Below, in pieces: positions 41,659 to 51,116 of a stretch of 64,000 nt of DNA. Below the pieces are notes generated by a model, which saw only the letters and a list, made by a program, of their open reading frames with translations, ran no database searches and was not told where the DNA came from. The stretch comes from Microbispora sp. H13382 (GTDB taxonomy: Bacteria > Actinomycetota > Actinomycetes > Streptosporangiales > Streptosporangiaceae): positions 1-64,000 of the forward strand of contig NZ_JABBXA010000017.1 in NCBI RefSeq assembly GCF_014161445.1, given 5' to 3'. A program made the translations under genes and the position numbers. Within the stretch, counting starts at the first letter, position 1. Each line of letters starts with the position of its first letter.

Positions 41659-44600
41659 ATGCGGCGCAGCCGTCTTGGGCGCGATTTCGCGCGCCTGTTT
41701 GTCCGGATCGCCGTGGCGATTCAGGTGGCGTTGTTACCGAATTTCATTTCCGCCGGTATCGCGTCGGCTGCTGCGCGGAGTGGTCCGCCCCTCGTCTCGG
41801 TCGATCTGCCGAATGGCGAGGCTCCACAGCAGTTGACGGGGACGGCCGGCGGTCTGCCGCACCTGGTCGACAGCGCCGCCACGCGGGTGGGGGGCCTGCC
41901 GGCTCGGAAGACGGCTGAGCGTCCGAAGGGCAGCCTGCCGGTCGAGCAGCGGCACAAGACGTCCGGCGAGCCGGCCGAGGGCGGGCTCGCCTCTCCTCCG
42001 CCGTTGCCCGCGGCGCTGAGACCGTCGCCGGCCCCGGCCGCAGGGGCGGCGCGGGACGCGGACAAGACGGAGGTCGTGGCGGCGCTGGCGGCGGCACGGC
42101 GCACCAAGTCCCAGGTCCTGCTGGAGGGCGCGACCACCGAGAACTCCCGGACCTACGCCAACAGCAACGGGACGCTGACCACGCAGATCACCGCTCCCGT
42201 CAGCACGGACACGTACGTGGAGACCACCGAATACCAGGACGGCAGCTACCAGCTCGGGTCCGGTCATCCCTCCTCCTCCTCGCTGTGGGTCGGGACGAGC
42301 GCCAACACGTATGAAATTCCCACCAGCTATGTGCGGGACCGGGCGTTTCTGCGTTTCAATCTGTCGTCCGTACCCGCGGGCGCCACGGTGACGGCCGCCG
42401 AGATGAAGCTGTGGAACTCCAGCTCCAACGCGTGCAGCAGCGTTTCCACGACGGCCTCCAGGGTGACGTCATCGTGGTCGTCGAGTATCGCCTGGTACAA
42501 CCAGCCGTCGGCCGACCGATCGGCGATCTCGGGCACGAACGTCTCTCCGTCCTCGGGATCGTGCGGCAGTTCCAGTCCCAGGGCGATGAAGTGGGATGTC
42601 ACCACGATGGCGGCGGGATGGGTCTCCGGCACGTCCGGCAACTACGGAGTGCGGCTCACCGGCCCGGAGGGGACGAGCAGCCAGACGCGGACCTTCGCGT
42701 CCACCGAATCGTCCAACAAACCCGTCCTGACCCTCACCTACCAGCCGCCGAACACCGCGCCCACGGTGGCGGCCCCGCAGATCGCTCCCACGGTGACGGC
42801 GGAGACCGGCGGGGTGGTGACCTCGCTGACGCCGGTGCTGTCGGCCGTGCTGTCGGACGCGGACGGCGGCAGCCTCAGCGGGGAGTTCCAGGTGCAGGTG
42901 GGCAGTTCCCTGGTGTGGAGCGGCACCGCCAGCGGGGTCGCCGCCGGTGGTAAGGCGACGGTGGCCGTCCCCGCGGGGAAACTGTCGGACGGGCAGACGA
43001 TCCAGTACCGGGCCCGGGCCAACGACGGCGCGGCCTACTCCGCGTGGTCGGACTGGCAGACCGCGCGGGTGACGTCCATGCCGCTGGACACCGTGACCTT
43101 CCAGCAGTTCACCCCCGCCGACAACACGCAGGCCGGTTCGCTCACGCCGGCCCTGTCCGCGTATGCGCAGGCGCCCGGCGAGGCGGCTACGTCGTACTGG
43201 TACCAGGTCTGCGCGGGCCCCAAAGACGACTGGACCTGGTGCGAGTCGTCGACCTGGGTCAAGGGCGCGTGGACCGTCCCGTCCGGCAAGCTCAAGTGGG
43301 GCAAGACCTACTGGTGGTACGCGCAGGCGGCGACCAGCGCGGCGACGGCGACGTCGTCCTGGCGCAGCTTCACCGCGGTCCCGGAGCAGGACTCGATCAA
43401 CGCCCTGCTCGCCGCGGGCACGGACGGCCGCGAGTTCAACCACGTGACCGGCAACTACACCCACACCGAGACCGACCTCACGGTCGCCGCGGTGGGGCCG
43501 CCGCTGTCGGTGGTGCGCACCTACAACAGCCTCGATCCTCGCACCGACGGGGCGTTCGGAGCGGGCTGGACCACGCGCTGGGACACCCGGCTGGAGAACG
43601 AGCCGCTCAGGTCCACCGTGCTGATCACCTATCCCGACGGGCGGCAGTGGCGGTTCGCGGCCAAGGGCGACGGCACCTACGCGTCTCCGGCGGGCACCTA
43701 CGCCACCCTGGCCACGCAGAGCGGGAACGGCTGGCGGCTGATGGACAAGGAGTCCACCTCCTACTGGTTCGACTCCGCGGGACGGCTGGTCAAGGTCACC
43801 GACAGCCGGGGCCGCACGCAGACCCTGCAGTACGGCACGGACGGGAAGCTGGCCAAGGTCACCGGGGCGGGCGGGCGCTCGCTGACCTTCACCTGGAGCG
43901 GCGCTCATGTGACCGCCGTGGCCGGCGACCCGGTGGACGGCGCTCCCATCACCTGGACCTATGCCTATGACGGGGACCACCTCGTCAAGGTCTGCCCGCC
44001 GTCGTCCGGCGGCGCCTGCGTCCGCTACGAGTACGGCGACCCCTCCCAGTACCGCAGCGCCGTCATCGACGCCAAACCCGTGGGGTACTGGCGGCTGAAC
44101 GAGACCACCACCGGGATCGGCAGTGCGATCACGAACGTGATGAGCTCGATCTCCGGTCTCGGCAACGGAAGGATCGCCGGGAGCACCGCGGACGCCACCG
44201 GCGGCGCGCCCGCGCCGCTCGGCGGCTCGTCCGACACCGCGATGACCTTCAAGGGCGCGACCGGTTCCGCGTACGTCTCCCTGCCGCCCGGCGTGATCAA
44301 CGGACTCGGCGGCGAGACCACGATCGAGGCGTGGTTCAAGACCACCGGCTCGGGCGCCGTCTTCGGCTACCAGAACTCCGCCACCGACGCGCCCAGCGTG
44401 TACACACCGGCCGTCTACGTGGGCACCGACGGGAAGCTGCGCGGTCAGTTGTGGACCGGGACCGTCGCTCCGATCACCTCCGCCACGGCCGTCAACGACG
44501 GAAACTGGCACCACGTGGCGCTGTCGGGCGCCAGGACCAGCCAGACCCTCTACCTGGACGGCCAGGAAGTGGGCAGCCTCTTCCAGCAGATCACGCACCT

Positions 44601-47600
44601 GGGCCAGTGGGACGCCCGGCTCGGGTACGGTTTCGGCTCCTCCAGTTGGCCGGGCACGGTGAGCTCCAGCCGCGCCTTCCCCTTCGCCGGCTCGATCGAC
44701 GAGGTCGCCGTCTACAACAAGCCGCTGCGCCGGGAGCAGATCCTCAACCACTACCGGACCCGGCAGGTCCGGCACCAGCTCACAAAGATCATCAAGGCGT
44801 CGGGCCGGGTCGCGGCGGTGAACACCTACGCCGCCGACGGCGGCCGCCTGCTGACCCACACCGACGCGAACGGCGGCCTGTGGAAGCTGTCGTCCCCGGC
44901 GTACAGCAAGGACTCCACCGGGACGTCCCTGGCCACGATCACCGTCACCGACCCGCGCGACGGCACCCTGACGTACGTCAACGACGCCTCACGTGACGAC
45001 CGCCTCGTCTCCTGGACCGACCAGCTCGGCAAGACGGCCAGATACGAGTACGACACCGGCGGTTTCGTCGCGAAGGTCACCGACCGCAACGGCATCGCCT
45101 CGCAGTTCGCCAACGACGCGCGCGGGAACCTGCTGGCGAGGACCACCTGCCGGACGAGCGGCTCGTGCGGCACGGAGTACCTCGCGTACCACGTCGACGC
45201 CGACGACCTGTTCGACCCTCGCAACGACCAGGTCGTCGAATACCGGGACCGCAGATCGTCGGACGAGGACGACGACACCTACCTCACCACGATCGAGTAC
45301 GACCAGTACGGCGGCAGGGTCAAGCAGACGGGGCCGGCCACCGAGGGATTCCCCTCCGGGCGGTCCGTCCACTGGGCCTACACCGACGGCACCGAGACGG
45401 CGGCAGGCGGCGGCACGGTCCCCGCGGGCCTGCTGAAGAGCAAGAAGAAGCCGAACGGCGCCGAGACCACCTACCGCTACAGGTCCAACGGCGATCTCGC
45501 CGAGACCACGGACGCGGCGGGCCTGGTCACCCGCTTCGGCTACGACGCCCTCGGCCGCAAGACCAGCCAGACCGTCGTGTCGGCGGCCGAACCGGACGAT
45601 GTGACGACAAGCTACGCCTACGACGGCATGGGCCGCGTCGTCAAGGCGACCGGTCCCGGCGTCGCCAACGAGGTCACCTCGGCCACGCACACCGCCGAGG
45701 TCCGCACCGCCTACGACGCGGACGGCAACGTCCTCACCTCCACGCTGGACGACCTCACCGGGTCCGACCAGGACCGCGTCACCACCTACACGTACGACAC
45801 CCTCGGCCGGGTCAAGACCATGACCGGCCCCGAGGGCGGCACCACCCAGTACTCCTTCGACGCCACCGGCGGGCTGGTCTCGGTGACCAGCCCGACCGGC
45901 ACCCTGCTGCAGTTCGGCTACACCCCGCGCGGCGAGAAGGCGACGCTCACCGTCAAGAACTGGACGGGCAGCCCGGTCACCCCGCAGCCGGCGACCGATG
46001 TGGTCCTGGCGTCCTACGCCTACGACCCCGGAGGCCGGCTGGCCTCGGAGACCGACGCGTTGGGCCGCACGACTCGGTACACCTACTGGGACGACGACCT
46101 CGTGTCCCAGAAGATCGCCGACGACGCCCGTCTCAACGGCTCCACGACGCCGAGGGACGTCGTGGTCGCCTCGTACGAGTACGACTGGGCGGGCAATCCC
46201 CGCAAGACGGTTACTGGTGGCGGAAAGACCCGGATCGACTACGTCTACGACGCCGCCAACCGTCTCACCTCGCAGACGCTCGACCCGGCGGGGCTGGCCC
46301 GTACGACCAGCTACGGGTACGACGCCAACGGCAACGTCGTCTCCACGACGAGGACCGCGGCGGGCATGTCACGGACGGAAAGAGCGAGGGCGGAGTTCGA
46401 CGACGCCAACCGCAGGATCAGGCAGATCGTCGAGAACGGCGAGACCGACCTGATCACCAGCTGGAAGTACGACGACCGGGGACTGGTCACCGAGGTCACC
46501 TCGCCGCGCGGCAACGCGTCCGGCGCCGACCGGCTCGACCACACGACGCTGAACCGCTACGACGCCGTCGGCCGGCTCGTCGAGACGAAGCAGCCGCCGG
46601 TCGCGGTCGAGCGTGGGGGCGCGTCCCCGGCCGTCCAGCGGCCCGTCGTCCGGTACGGCTACAACACCGCCGGAGAACGGACCAACGTTGTCGACCCCGA
46701 GGGACGGGCCGGCTCGGTCGAGTACGACCGAGCAGGACAGCGGACCTCGCAGGCGTCCCCGTCGTACACGCCGCCCGGCGGCAGCGCGATCACACCCGTC
46801 ACCACGTACGGCTATGACGCCGCCGGCAGGCTGACCACGATCACCGATCCGCGGGGCAACGTCACGACCAACACCTACGACGCCCTCGACCGGTTGGTCC
46901 GGGTGATCCAGCCGCCCGCCGCCGGCGGCGTCACTCCCGGCCACACGGACTACACGTACACCTTCAATGGCGAGCTGCTGTCGGTCACCGACCCGACCGG
47001 TGCGCGCAAGGAGGCGACCTACGACGACCTGGGCCGCCCGATCACCTCGACCGTCATCGAGCGCAAGCCCACCACGGCCACGCTGACCTCGTACTCGACC
47101 TACGACGACGCGGGCAACCTCCTCACCGAGAAGCGGCCCGGGGGCGACACCACGGCCGCGACCGTCAACCCCGCCGGTGAGCTCACGGAGCTGACCGACC
47201 CGCTGGGCGACACGACCACCTTCGACTTCGACCTGGCGGGACGCCAGACCAAGGTCACCGATCCGCTCGGCAACACCGACAGCATCACCTACGACCTGGC
47301 CGGACGCCCCACCACGGTCAAGGAGCTGGACGCCGGCGGCGCGACCGTCCGCACCCGCTCGATCGGTTACGACCTCGACGGCGACCCGATCAGCCGCACC
47401 GACGCCGAGGGCCGCACCGTCACCTACGCCTTCGACGCGCTCGGCAGGATCACGCGCATGGTGGAACCGGTGAGCGACAGCGACTCGATCACCACGTCCG
47501 CCGGGTACGACGCGGTGGGCGCCCGCACCCGGTACACCGACGGGCGAGGCAACGCCACCGTCACCACCTACAACGCCCTCGGGCTGGTCGAGTCGGTGAT

Positions 47601-50025
47601 CGAGCCGTCCACGGCCCAGCATCCGAACGCCGCCGATCGCACGTGGACCACGAGCTATGACGCGGCGGGCAACCCCGTGAGGCGGCTCCAGCCGGGCGGC
47701 GTCACCATCACCAGCACCTTCGACAACCTCAACCGGCTGGCCCAGCAGGCCGGCAGCGGCGGCGGCGCCGCGCCCACCGCCCCGAAGACCTTCGGCTACG
47801 ACCTCGCGGGCCGGGCCGTCTCGGCCGGTGACATCGCCTTCACCCTCAACGACCGGGGCCAGATCCTCAAGACCGCGAAGGGCGGAGTGGACCAGGCGAC
47901 CTTCGCCTACGACGCCGACGACCGCCTGGTTCAGCGCGGCGACGCCGCGGGCGCCACGACCTTCACCTGGGACGGCAAGGACCGGCTGAAGACCACCGTC
48001 GACCCGCTGACCGGCGTGACGGTCGGCTACGGCTACGACAAGGCCGGCCGCCTGACCTCGGCGACGTACGGCGACGGGGGGCCGCAGCGCACCTACGGCT
48101 ACGACGCCCTGGACCGGGTCACCAGCGACGTCCTCAAGACCGGTGGCGGCGCGGATCTCGCGTCCATCACCTACGGGTACGACAAGGAGGACCGCCTGAC
48201 CTCCAAGGTCACCTCCGGGACCACGGGCGCGGGCGCTAACAGCTACACCTACGACTTTGCCGGGCGGCTCACCTCCTGGACCGACCCGTCCTCGGCGACT
48301 ACCACTTATGAGTGGGACGCGTCGGGGAACCGCACGCGGGCGGGGAACGACACCTTCACCTACGACGAGCGCAACCGCCTCGCCTCCGGCGCCGGTGTGG
48401 ACTACACCTACACCCCGCGCGGCACGCTGGCGTCGGCGACCAAGGACGGAACCGTCAGGGCCTTCTCCTTCGACGCCTTCGACCGGATGGTCGGCGACGG
48501 GAACGCCGACTACACCTACGACGCCCTCGACCGAATGACCGGCCGCACCAAGGGCGGCGCCACGACCAGGTACGTGTACGCCGACATGAGCAACGACCTG
48601 GTCGCGGTCACGGACGGAGCCGGGGCGACGCGGGAGGCGTACAGCCGCGGCGCCTTCGGTGACGTCCTGTCCGCCAAGATCGGTGGCGGCGCGGCCGAGT
48701 TCCAGGTGGCCGACCGGCACGGTGACATCGTCGCGGCCTTCGCCGCCGGCGCGACCGGTCTGACCGGCTCCACCGCCTACGACCCCTTCGGCAAGGTCGC
48801 CACCAGCACCGGCACCCGGCCTCAGCTCGGCTTCCAGGGCGAGTGGGCCGACGCTGACACCGGTCAGGTCAACATGCACGCCCGCTGGTACCAGCCCGGC
48901 ACCGGCACCTTCACCGGCCGAGACACGGCGAACCTGGATCCGGCGCCGTCCGTGCGGGCCAACCGCTATACCTACGCCGGCGCCTCGCCCCTGAACTACG
49001 TCGATCCCACGGGACATCAGCAGGTGGAGGTCTGCCTGTCCGGCTTCTCCTGTGGGACGGGGCTCATCTGCTCCGGTGACACCTGCCACGAGACCGACTC
49101 TCATGCGCGGTGGTTCGAACAGTATGTGAATTCTCCCGGATACGCCTTCTATAACCAGCCGCTGCTGTCGGACGAGGCGATCAAGAGGCTCGGGTACAAG
49201 TACATGCCCACCGGACAGGCCGTCGAGGAGGGCGTGCCCTTCTATCAGATGAGCGCGCGCGCCCAAGAGCTGTACATGATGGGCTATTCGCCACGGCTCA
49301 CTCACGACGAGAACCTCACGCTGGCCGTGGACTCGATGGTAGAAGCCGGAGACATGAAGGGGCTCGAGGTGATGATGGCGCTGCCAAGCGCGGGCGTACC
49401 CGGCAAGAAGTACCACGTGTCCGCCAAGGAACTCGCCGGCGCGTGGCGCGCCAACAAGAAGATGCTGAAGACCCTGCAGGACTGCCACTCCCAGCTCAGC
49501 ACGCAGGCATGCAAGGAAAAGATCGCATCGGACTGGCGCAACTGGCGGGAGTGGATGTGTGACAATGCGGACTCCCGCCCCTGTAACCCAAGCAACGTCG
49601 CAAGGGCCGCGAGTGTCTGGGGACTTCCGCTGGAACTCACCATGTTCCTCGTGAACACGCCTCCGTGGATCAGCATGAAGGAGTTCAACAAGGAGGTGAA
49701 GAAATGGGCGAAGAGCCGGGGCGGCACGTGTGAGAAGGACAGCGGGACAGGTCTCACCGTCTGCGGCGGGCTCACCAGCGGCCTGCACTTCGGGCGAGGC
49801 GGGACCACCGTCGGCTCGGTGTTCCTGAACAAATGGAATCTGGCCGATCTCAATCCGATCGTCATTGCACACGAGGCAGAGCACATGCGCCAGTGGAACT
49901 ACTACTACTCGCAGACCAAATTCTGGCCGACATTCCTCGTGTACTACCTCTCGCAGCCCACCGACCCCTGTGAGAACGTTTATGAAAGACAGGCGGATGC
50001 GATGGGCAACACGTATCACTGCTAG
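41659..50025 (+). CDS. Giant RHS/YD-repeat protein with HExxH C-terminal tip
   Basis: A 2788-residue exported protein, probably a polymorphic toxin. Order: signal-like segment about 10-40; Ala/Pro linker; DNRLRE-type beta domain about 172-364 (VRDRAFLRFNLSSVPAG); fibronectin-like modules to about 590; DUF6531-like start of the RHS shell (LTVAAVGPPLSVVRTYNSLD); LamG-like insertion about 807-1027 (PVGYWRLNETT, SIDEVAVYNKPL); dozens of YD repeats (YDAxGR-type) to about 2380; RHS core GRDTANLDPAPSVRANRYTY and YVDPTGH to 2453. The last 335 residues differ in style, are Cys-rich and hold HEAEH at 2738-2742 with a possible third ligand Glu2776 (YERQADAMG). That is a gluzincin-like metallopeptidase pattern. 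Leu codon 26 is TTA. A lipoprotein gene follows 16 bp later. Confidence 0.9.
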   Translation: MRRSRLGRDFARLFVRIAVAIQVALLPNFISAGIASAAARSGPPLVSVDLPNGEAPQQLTGTAGGLPHLVDSAATRVGGLPARKTAERPKGSLPVEQRHKTSGEPAEGGLASPPPLPAALRPSPAPAAGAARDADKTEVVAALAAARRTKSQVLLEGATTENSRTYANSNGTLTTQITAPVSTDTYVETTEYQDGSYQLGSGHPSSSSLWVGTSANTYEIPTSYVRDRAFLRFNLSSVPAGATVTAAEMKLWNSSSNACSSVSTTASRVTSSWSSSIAWYNQPSADRSAISGTNVSPSSGSCGSSSPRAMKWDVTTMAAGWVSGTSGNYGVRLTGPEGTSSQTRTFASTESSNKPVLTLTYQPPNTAPTVAAPQIAPTVTAETGGVVTSLTPVLSAVLSDADGGSLSGEFQVQVGSSLVWSGTASGVAAGGKATVAVPAGKLSDGQTIQYRARANDGAAYSAWSDWQTARVTSMPLDTVTFQQFTPADNTQAGSLTPALSAYAQAPGEAATSYWYQVCAGPKDDWTWCESSTWVKGAWTVPSGKLKWGKTYWWYAQAATSAATATSSWRSFTAVPEQDSINALLAAGTDGREFNHVTGNYTHTETDLTVAAVGPPLSVVRTYNSLDPRTDGAFGAGWTTRWDTRLENEPLRSTVLITYPDGRQWRFAAKGDGTYASPAGTYATLATQSGNGWRLMDKESTSYWFDSAGRLVKVTDSRGRTQTLQYGTDGKLAKVTGAGGRSLTFTWSGAHVTAVAGDPVDGAPITWTYAYDGDHLVKVCPPSSGGACVRYEYGDPSQYRSAVIDAKPVGYWRLNETTTGIGSAITNVMSSISGLGNGRIAGSTADATGGAPAPLGGSSDTAMTFKGATGSAYVSLPPGVINGLGGETTIEAWFKTTGSGAVFGYQNSATDAPSVYTPAVYVGTDGKLRGQLWTGTVAPITSATAVNDGNWHHVALSGARTSQTLYLDGQEVGSLFQQITHLGQWDARLGYGFGSSSWPGTVSSSRAFPFAGSIDEVAVYNKPLRREQILNHYRTRQVRHQLTKIIKASGRVAAVNTYAADGGRLLTHTDANGGLWKLSSPAYSKDSTGTSLATITVTDPRDGTLTYVNDASRDDRLVSWTDQLGKTARYEYDTGGFVAKVTDRNGIASQFANDARGNLLARTTCRTSGSCGTEYLAYHVDADDLFDPRNDQVVEYRDRRSSDEDDDTYLTTIEYDQYGGRVKQTGPATEGFPSGRSVHWAYTDGTETAAGGGTVPAGLLKSKKKPNGAETTYRYRSNGDLAETTDAAGLVTRFGYDALGRKTSQTVVSAAEPDDVTTSYAYDGMGRVVKATGPGVANEVTSATHTAEVRTAYDADGNVLTSTLDDLTGSDQDRVTTYTYDTLGRVKTMTGPEGGTTQYSFDATGGLVSVTSPTGTLLQFGYTPRGEKATLTVKNWTGSPVTPQPATDVVLASYAYDPGGRLASETDALGRTTRYTYWDDDLVSQKIADDARLNGSTTPRDVVVASYEYDWAGNPRKTVTGGGKTRIDYVYDAANRLTSQTLDPAGLARTTSYGYDANGNVVSTTRTAAGMSRTERARAEFDDANRRIRQIVENGETDLITSWKYDDRGLVTEVTSPRGNASGADRLDHTTLNRYDAVGRLVETKQPPVAVERGGASPAVQRPVVRYGYNTAGERTNVVDPEGRAGSVEYDRAGQRTSQASPSYTPPGGSAITPVTTYGYDAAGRLTTITDPRGNVTTNTYDALDRLVRVIQPPAAGGVTPGHTDYTYTFNGELLSVTDPTGARKEATYDDLGRPITSTVIERKPTTATLTSYSTYDDAGNLLTEKRPGGDTTAATVNPAGELTELTDPLGDTTTFDFDLAGRQTKVTDPLGNTDSITYDLAGRPTTVKELDAGGATVRTRSIGYDLDGDPISRTDAEGRTVTYAFDALGRITRMVEPVSDSDSITTSAGYDAVGARTRYTDGRGNATVTTYNALGLVESVIEPSTAQHPNAADRTWTTSYDAAGNPVRRLQPGGVTITSTFDNLNRLAQQAGSGGGAAPTAPKTFGYDLAGRAVSAGDIAFTLNDRGQILKTAKGGVDQATFAYDADDRLVQRGDAAGATTFTWDGKDRLKTTVDPLTGVTVGYGYDKAGRLTSATYGDGGPQRTYGYDALDRVTSDVLKTGGGADLASITYGYDKEDRLTSKVTSGTTGAGANSYTYDFAGRLTSWTDPSSATTTYEWDASGNRTRAGNDTFTYDERNRLASGAGVDYTYTPRGTLASATKDGTVRAFSFDAFDRMVGDGNADYTYDALDRMTGRTKGGATTRYVYADMSNDLVAVTDGAGATREAYSRGAFGDVLSAKIGGGAAEFQVADRHGDIVAAFAAGATGLTGSTAYDPFGKVATSTGTRPQLGFQGEWADADTGQVNMHARWYQPGTGTFTGRDTANLDPAPSVRANRYTYAGASPLNYVDPTGHQQVEVCLSGFSCGTGLICSGDTCHETDSHARWFEQYVNSPGYAFYNQPLLSDEAIKRLGYKYMPTGQAVEEGVPFYQMSARAQELYMMGYSPRLTHDENLTLAVDSMVEAGDMKGLEVMMALPSAGVPGKKYHVSAKELAGAWRANKKMLKTLQDCHSQLSTQACKEKIASDWRNWREWMCDNADSRPCNPSNVARAASVWGLPLELTMFLVNTPPWISMKEFNKEVKKWAKSRGGTCEKDSGTGLTVCGGLTSGLHFGRGGTTVGSVFLNKWNLADLNPIVIAHEAEHMRQWNYYYSQTKFWPTFLVYYLSQPTDPCENVYERQADAMGNTYHC

Positions 50026-50041
50026 GAGACTGGAACGTAAA

Positions 50042-50542
50042 ATGCGCGATCCCCGCCGACGCGGCGTCGTTTATGCCCTGCTCGTCTCGTCGATCTGTCT
50101 GCTCGCCTCGACAGCGTGCGTCGCGCGATTCGGCGACGACCTGCCACGACCGGTGGGGATCGGCCGCGCTGCCGACGGAAGCCTGCGGTTCGTCGTCACC
50201 TTGTGCTCCGGCGAGCGACTCTCCTCTTTCAGCGTCGCCGACCGCCGGACGCTCAAGCCTATTTGGAAGGTCTCGAAGCCGACCGGCGCAGTGGAGCAGG
50301 GTGGCGAGATAACAGTGGGCGACGCGACCGGTTTCAAGACCCTCGAAATGCCGTTGAAGACGCCCATTCCGCCAAACGTCCTCGCCACGGCTCGGTTGAC
50401 GGACGGGTTCGAGCTCCAGGTGTCCTTCCTGCAGGACCAGGTGCCGCGGGAGCTCGCCGAAACGAGCCAGGTTCTAGACGGCATGCGGGAGAAGGTCTCC
50501 CTGGAGGAGTTCCAGCGGGACGTCGAGAGGCGATACTGCTGA
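50042..50542 (+). CDS. Lipoprotein, candidate immunity protein to the RHS tip
   Basis: A 166-residue predicted lipoprotein. ATG at 50042 has GGAG in the leader; the signal peptide (VVYALLVSSICLLASTAC) ends in an STAC lipobox. The mature part, about 135 residues, is beta-rich and unlike any family I know (SLRFVVTLCSGERLSSFSV, then VSLEEFQRDVERRYC). It starts 16 bp after the RHS stop on the same strand, the usual position of a toxin's immunity gene. A membrane-anchored, extracytoplasmic inhibitor would suit an exported metallopeptidase tip. Immunity is inferred from position only. Confidence 0.65.
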   Translation: MRDPRRRGVVYALLVSSICLLASTACVARFGDDLPRPVGIGRAADGSLRFVVTLCSGERLSSFSVADRRTLKPIWKVSKPTGAVEQGGEITVGDATGFKTLEMPLKTPIPPNVLATARLTDGFELQVSFLQDQVPRELAETSQVLDGMREKVSLEEFQRDVERRYC

Positions 50543-50685
50543 CCCGGCCGGTAGCGGCCCCACGGGAGCATGCGGCAAGTCGGCGGGCGAGCTCCATGTG
50601 GACGAACCCCTACCTCGACACCGACGACGCGGCCCTGCCGGTTCTCCGGCACCGCGTCGACCTCGGCCTTGTCCTTGGTGCTGGG

Positions 50686-50994
50686 CTAACTTGCCTCCCG
50701 GAAGGGCTGGAACTGCACGCTGAGCCGTACCTCGAGGGCTTCGGCGAGGCGTTCCAGCATGGGAATCGTGGGCATGGTGCCGCCGGCCTCGAAGCGGGCC
50801 ACCGCGGGTTGTTTGAGGCCTGCGCGAGCCGCCAGCTCCGTCTGCGTCAGGCCGAGCTCCTCGCGCCGCCGCCGCACCGCGTCGCCGAGTTCGAAGCGGA
50901 GGCGAGCGGCCTCGTAGGCGGCTCCGGCGCCGGGGCGATTCATGATCTCAGAGCGCTTGTCCGACCATGCCCTGCGCTCGCTCAAGTCGATCAC
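50686..50994 (-). CDS. HigA-type XRE antitoxin, orphan
   Basis: A 102-residue XRE helix-turn-helix protein (ELGDAVRRRREELGLTQTEL, then AGLKQPAVARFEAGGTMPT). The N-terminal DLSERRAWSDKRSEIM helix is typical of HigA partners of RelE/HigB toxins in actinobacteria. GTG at 50994 overlaps the TGA of the upstream frame (GTGA), as in intact higBA operons where the toxin comes first. Here only 27 residues of a toxin-like frame remain upstream, so the antitoxin is an orphan. Alternative upstream ATG near 51028 would extend into that remnant. Confidence 0.8.
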   Translation of the reverse strand: MIDLSERRAWSDKRSEIMNRPGAGAAYEAARLRFELGDAVRRRREELGLTQTELAARAGLKQPAVARFEAGGTMPTIPMLERLAEALEVRLSVQFQPFREAS

Positions 50995-51098
50995 TCCTCG
51001 TCTGCCGTGTGCGCTTCCGTGACGCATCGCCGCATGGCCCGTACGGCTCGCTCGATCTCTGACCTCTCCCGCATCCGCTGCTGTGCGGAAGACCGTGG
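50991..51098 (-). pseudogene. C-terminal stump of a HigB-like toxin
   Basis: From a stop at 51101-51099 one frame runs to TGA at 50993-50991, overlapping the antitoxin GTG. It contains MRERSEIERAVRAMRRCVTE, matching the C-terminal helix of HigB/RelE toxins (normally about 110 residues). The N-terminal 80 or so residues with the catalytic fold are gone; the sequence goes straight from the operator to this stump. Confidence 0.6.
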
Positions 51099-51100
51099 TC

Positions 51101-51116
51101 ATAACAGGGACGTTAT
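51101..51116. promoter_or_regulatory. HigA-type operator
   Basis: ATAAC and GTTAT form an inverted repeat with a 6-bp spacer at 51101-51116 (extended: CATAAC...GTTATAG), directly upstream of the toxin stump. TTGAC lies beside it on the minus strand. HigA antitoxins bind such TATAACG-type palindromes, so autoregulation is likely retained. Confidence 0.6.

Noticed and set aside
42469-44859. 796-codon minus-strand frame inside the RHS gene
   Set aside because: Shadow frame produced by GC-rich codon structure; no recognisable domain.
43900-48900. Many short periodic repeats that might be taken for a CRISPR array
   Set aside because: They are degenerate in-frame YD repeats of the RHS protein, without constant repeats and unique spacers.
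49105-49120. GGTTCGAA-like tRNA T-loop word
   Set aside because: It lies in the RHS coding frame and no acceptor stem, anticodon arm or flanking cloverleaf can be drawn.
46369-50019. Very long open frame antisense to the RHS gene
   Set aside because: It mirrors the RHS codon bias (third-position GC), has an Arg/Gly/Val-rich composition without any domain, and no ribosome site. The sense protein is unmistakable.
50593-50685. Plus-strand frame starting MWTNPYLDTDD after the lipoprotein gene
   Set aside because: It has no ribosome site and soon runs into sequence that is the complement of the antitoxin gene; probably a chance frame.
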